NCBI GenBank assembly: GCA_000783305.1
Contig: JROE01000004.1
Span: forward strand, 434,001-498,000
Direction of reading: 5' to 3'
DNA from: Sphingobacteriaceae bacterium DW12
GTDB lineage: Bacteria > Bacteroidota > Bacteroidia > Sphingobacteriales > Sphingobacteriaceae
Length of the DNA stretch: 64,000 nucleotides
A model generated the notes under the pieces. The model made no database searches. It was not told the DNA's origin and saw only the letters and a program-made list of their open reading frames with translations. Shown here piece by piece: positions 63,348 to 64,000 of the stretch. A program made the position numbers and the translations under genes. The first letter of the stretch is position 1. Each line of letters starts with the position of its first letter.

Positions 63348-64000
63348 ATGCACATCCGCAAATTAAAATCAGTATTCGTTTATCTTCTAGCAATAGCTTT
63401 ATTTACGAGCTGCGGTAAAGACTCCCCATCACCAGCGCCTGAAGAACCCAACGGGCAAGACAAGTATGTACTGATAACCATGAGTGACAATAACCTCCAA
63501 AAGCCAGGTTTTGTAACAGCCTTTAATGCACTCCCTAGTGGTAATGTTATCAATAATGGAAGCAATAGCTTACAAGGATTGGGATTTGGAGGTTGGAGGC
63601 CTCAAGGAAATCAACTATTTAAGATGTTCAGCACCCAAACAAATGCTCTTGGCATCGAAGAGCTGGAAGTCGATATCAATGGTAAGATAAAAGCCAGCAA
63701 ATTCATCGCTACTGACAACAATACGAACGGATCAGGAAACTTCGTATTAGTAGACGCCAACAGCGGTTACTATTGGGATGGAGCAGCACCTCTAAAAATA
63801 CAGACCTTCAACCCCAAAACAATGGCCAGAACAGGAGATCTCGATTTGACTGCAGCAGTAGAGGAACGCGGCAAGAATATTCCCGAGATTCTATACCGGT
63901 CTATTGGTCAAAAATTCTTGGCTGTTAAAAACGGAAAGTTATTTGCCAATATTACCTACGCTAAGACTAACGCTGCTCAAAAAGGATTCTTTGATGATTA
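63348..64000 (+). CDS. DUF4374 lipoprotein, N-terminal part (3' end outside window)
   Basis: The frame is open from the ATG at 63348 to the window end, 217 residues and part of the next codon. It starts with a lipoprotein signal (LAIALFTSC) and GKDSPSPAPEE after the Cys. DUF4374-like features include DKYVLITMSDNN, a Gly-rich LQGLGFGGWRPQGNQLFKMF, and GSGNFVLVDANSGYYWDG. DUF4374 proteins are beta-propeller-like surface lipoproteins found beside TonB siderophore receptors; they are thought to help bind the siderophore. Cotranscribed with the receptor. Confidence 0.87.
   Translation, partial: MHIRKLKSVFVYLLAIALFTSCGKDSPSPAPEEPNGQDKYVLITMSDNNLQKPGFVTAFNALPSGNVINNGSNSLQGLGFGGWRPQGNQLFKMFSTQTNALGIEELEVDINGKIKASKFIATDNNTNGSGNFVLVDANSGYYWDGAAPLKIQTFNPKTMARTGDLDLTAAVEERGKNIPEILYRSIGQKFLAVKNGKLFANITYAKTNAAQKGFFDD

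Noticed and set aside
1..64000. CRISPR arrays, transposases, integrases, tRNA or rRNA genes
   Set aside because: Gaps were read for spaced direct repeats, cloverleaf patterns and recombinase genes; none was found.

Overview
The window looks like a chromosome segment of a glycan-degrading Bacteroidota, most likely Sphingobacteriaceae (Sphingobacterium- or Pedobacter-like). The reasons are three SusC/SusD pairs, ECF sigma/FecR regulation, many lipoproteins of Bacteroidota-only families (DUF4959, DUF4998, DUF3823, DUF4374, DUF2490), moderate-to-low GC, and -7 promoter boxes of the TAnnTTTG type. No rRNA, tRNA, CRISPR, transposase or integrase was seen. The organism call is inference from gene content.

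Layout. (1) 1-2628, plus strand: the 3' part of a sialate O-acetylesterase, an orphan ECF sigma factor and an AraC regulator. (2) 2675-35667, a 33-kb run of 25 genes all on the minus strand. In transcription order it has three blocks. Block A (35667-28585) is RidA, a 3-hydroxyacyl-CoA-dehydrogenase-type enzyme, a class III aminotransferase, a degenerate dehydrogenase paralogue, an M19 dipeptidase, a ceramidase-like hydrolase and a D-threonine-aldolase-like PLP enzyme, followed by SusC2/SusD2 and a sialidase-fold protein (28461-22500). A directional hairpin terminator follows at 22399-22437. Block B (22229-8478) is SusC1/SusD1, two surface lipoproteins, two more sialidase-fold lipoproteins, an SGNH esterase, a GH43-type enzyme and an unknown secreted protein. 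Block C (8221-2675) is an MFS transporter, an HpaI-type pyruvate aldolase, an aldo/keto reductase, a Gfo/Idh/MocA oxidoreductase and two SDRs. (3) 35899-36132: a DUF1456 protein. (4) 44320-36517: sigma factor, FecR, STN-containing SusC3, SusD3 and a DUF3823 lipoprotein, with no hydrolase. (5) 44878-53622: separate genes, namely a DHFR-like reductase, a GH88 hydrolase, a DUF2490 protein, a PAS histidine kinase, a Tat-type FAD oxidoreductase and an Omp85-type barrel. (6) 53929-64000: a siderophore-iron locus with FecCD/ATPase/binding-protein importer, SIP reductase, Fes-like esterase, beta-propeller protein, TonB receptor and the start of a DUF4374 lipoprotein.

How it may work (inference). In the 33-kb locus, outer-membrane SusCD pairs and surface lipoproteins would bind and import a glycan. 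Sialidase-fold, esterase and GH43 enzymes would trim it. The released acid would enter through the MFS carrier and be oxidised or cleaved by the dehydrogenases and the pyruvate aldolase. The canonical sialic-acid genes (NanA lyase, NanE epimerase, N-acetylmannosamine kinase) are absent, so Neu5Ac itself is not the obvious substrate. Block A suggests that a nitrogen-containing or amino-acid-like moiety is also dismantled. This superlocus is the best candidate here for an undescribed system.

Notable smaller signals are a perfect 25-bp inverted repeat that contains the start codon of the DHFR-like gene, a pair of identical-architecture palindromes (TTTARA-N5-TCTAAA) in the siderophore promoter region, an SDR with its catalytic Lys replaced by Asn, and a TTG-initiated permease gene preceded by a long hairpin.
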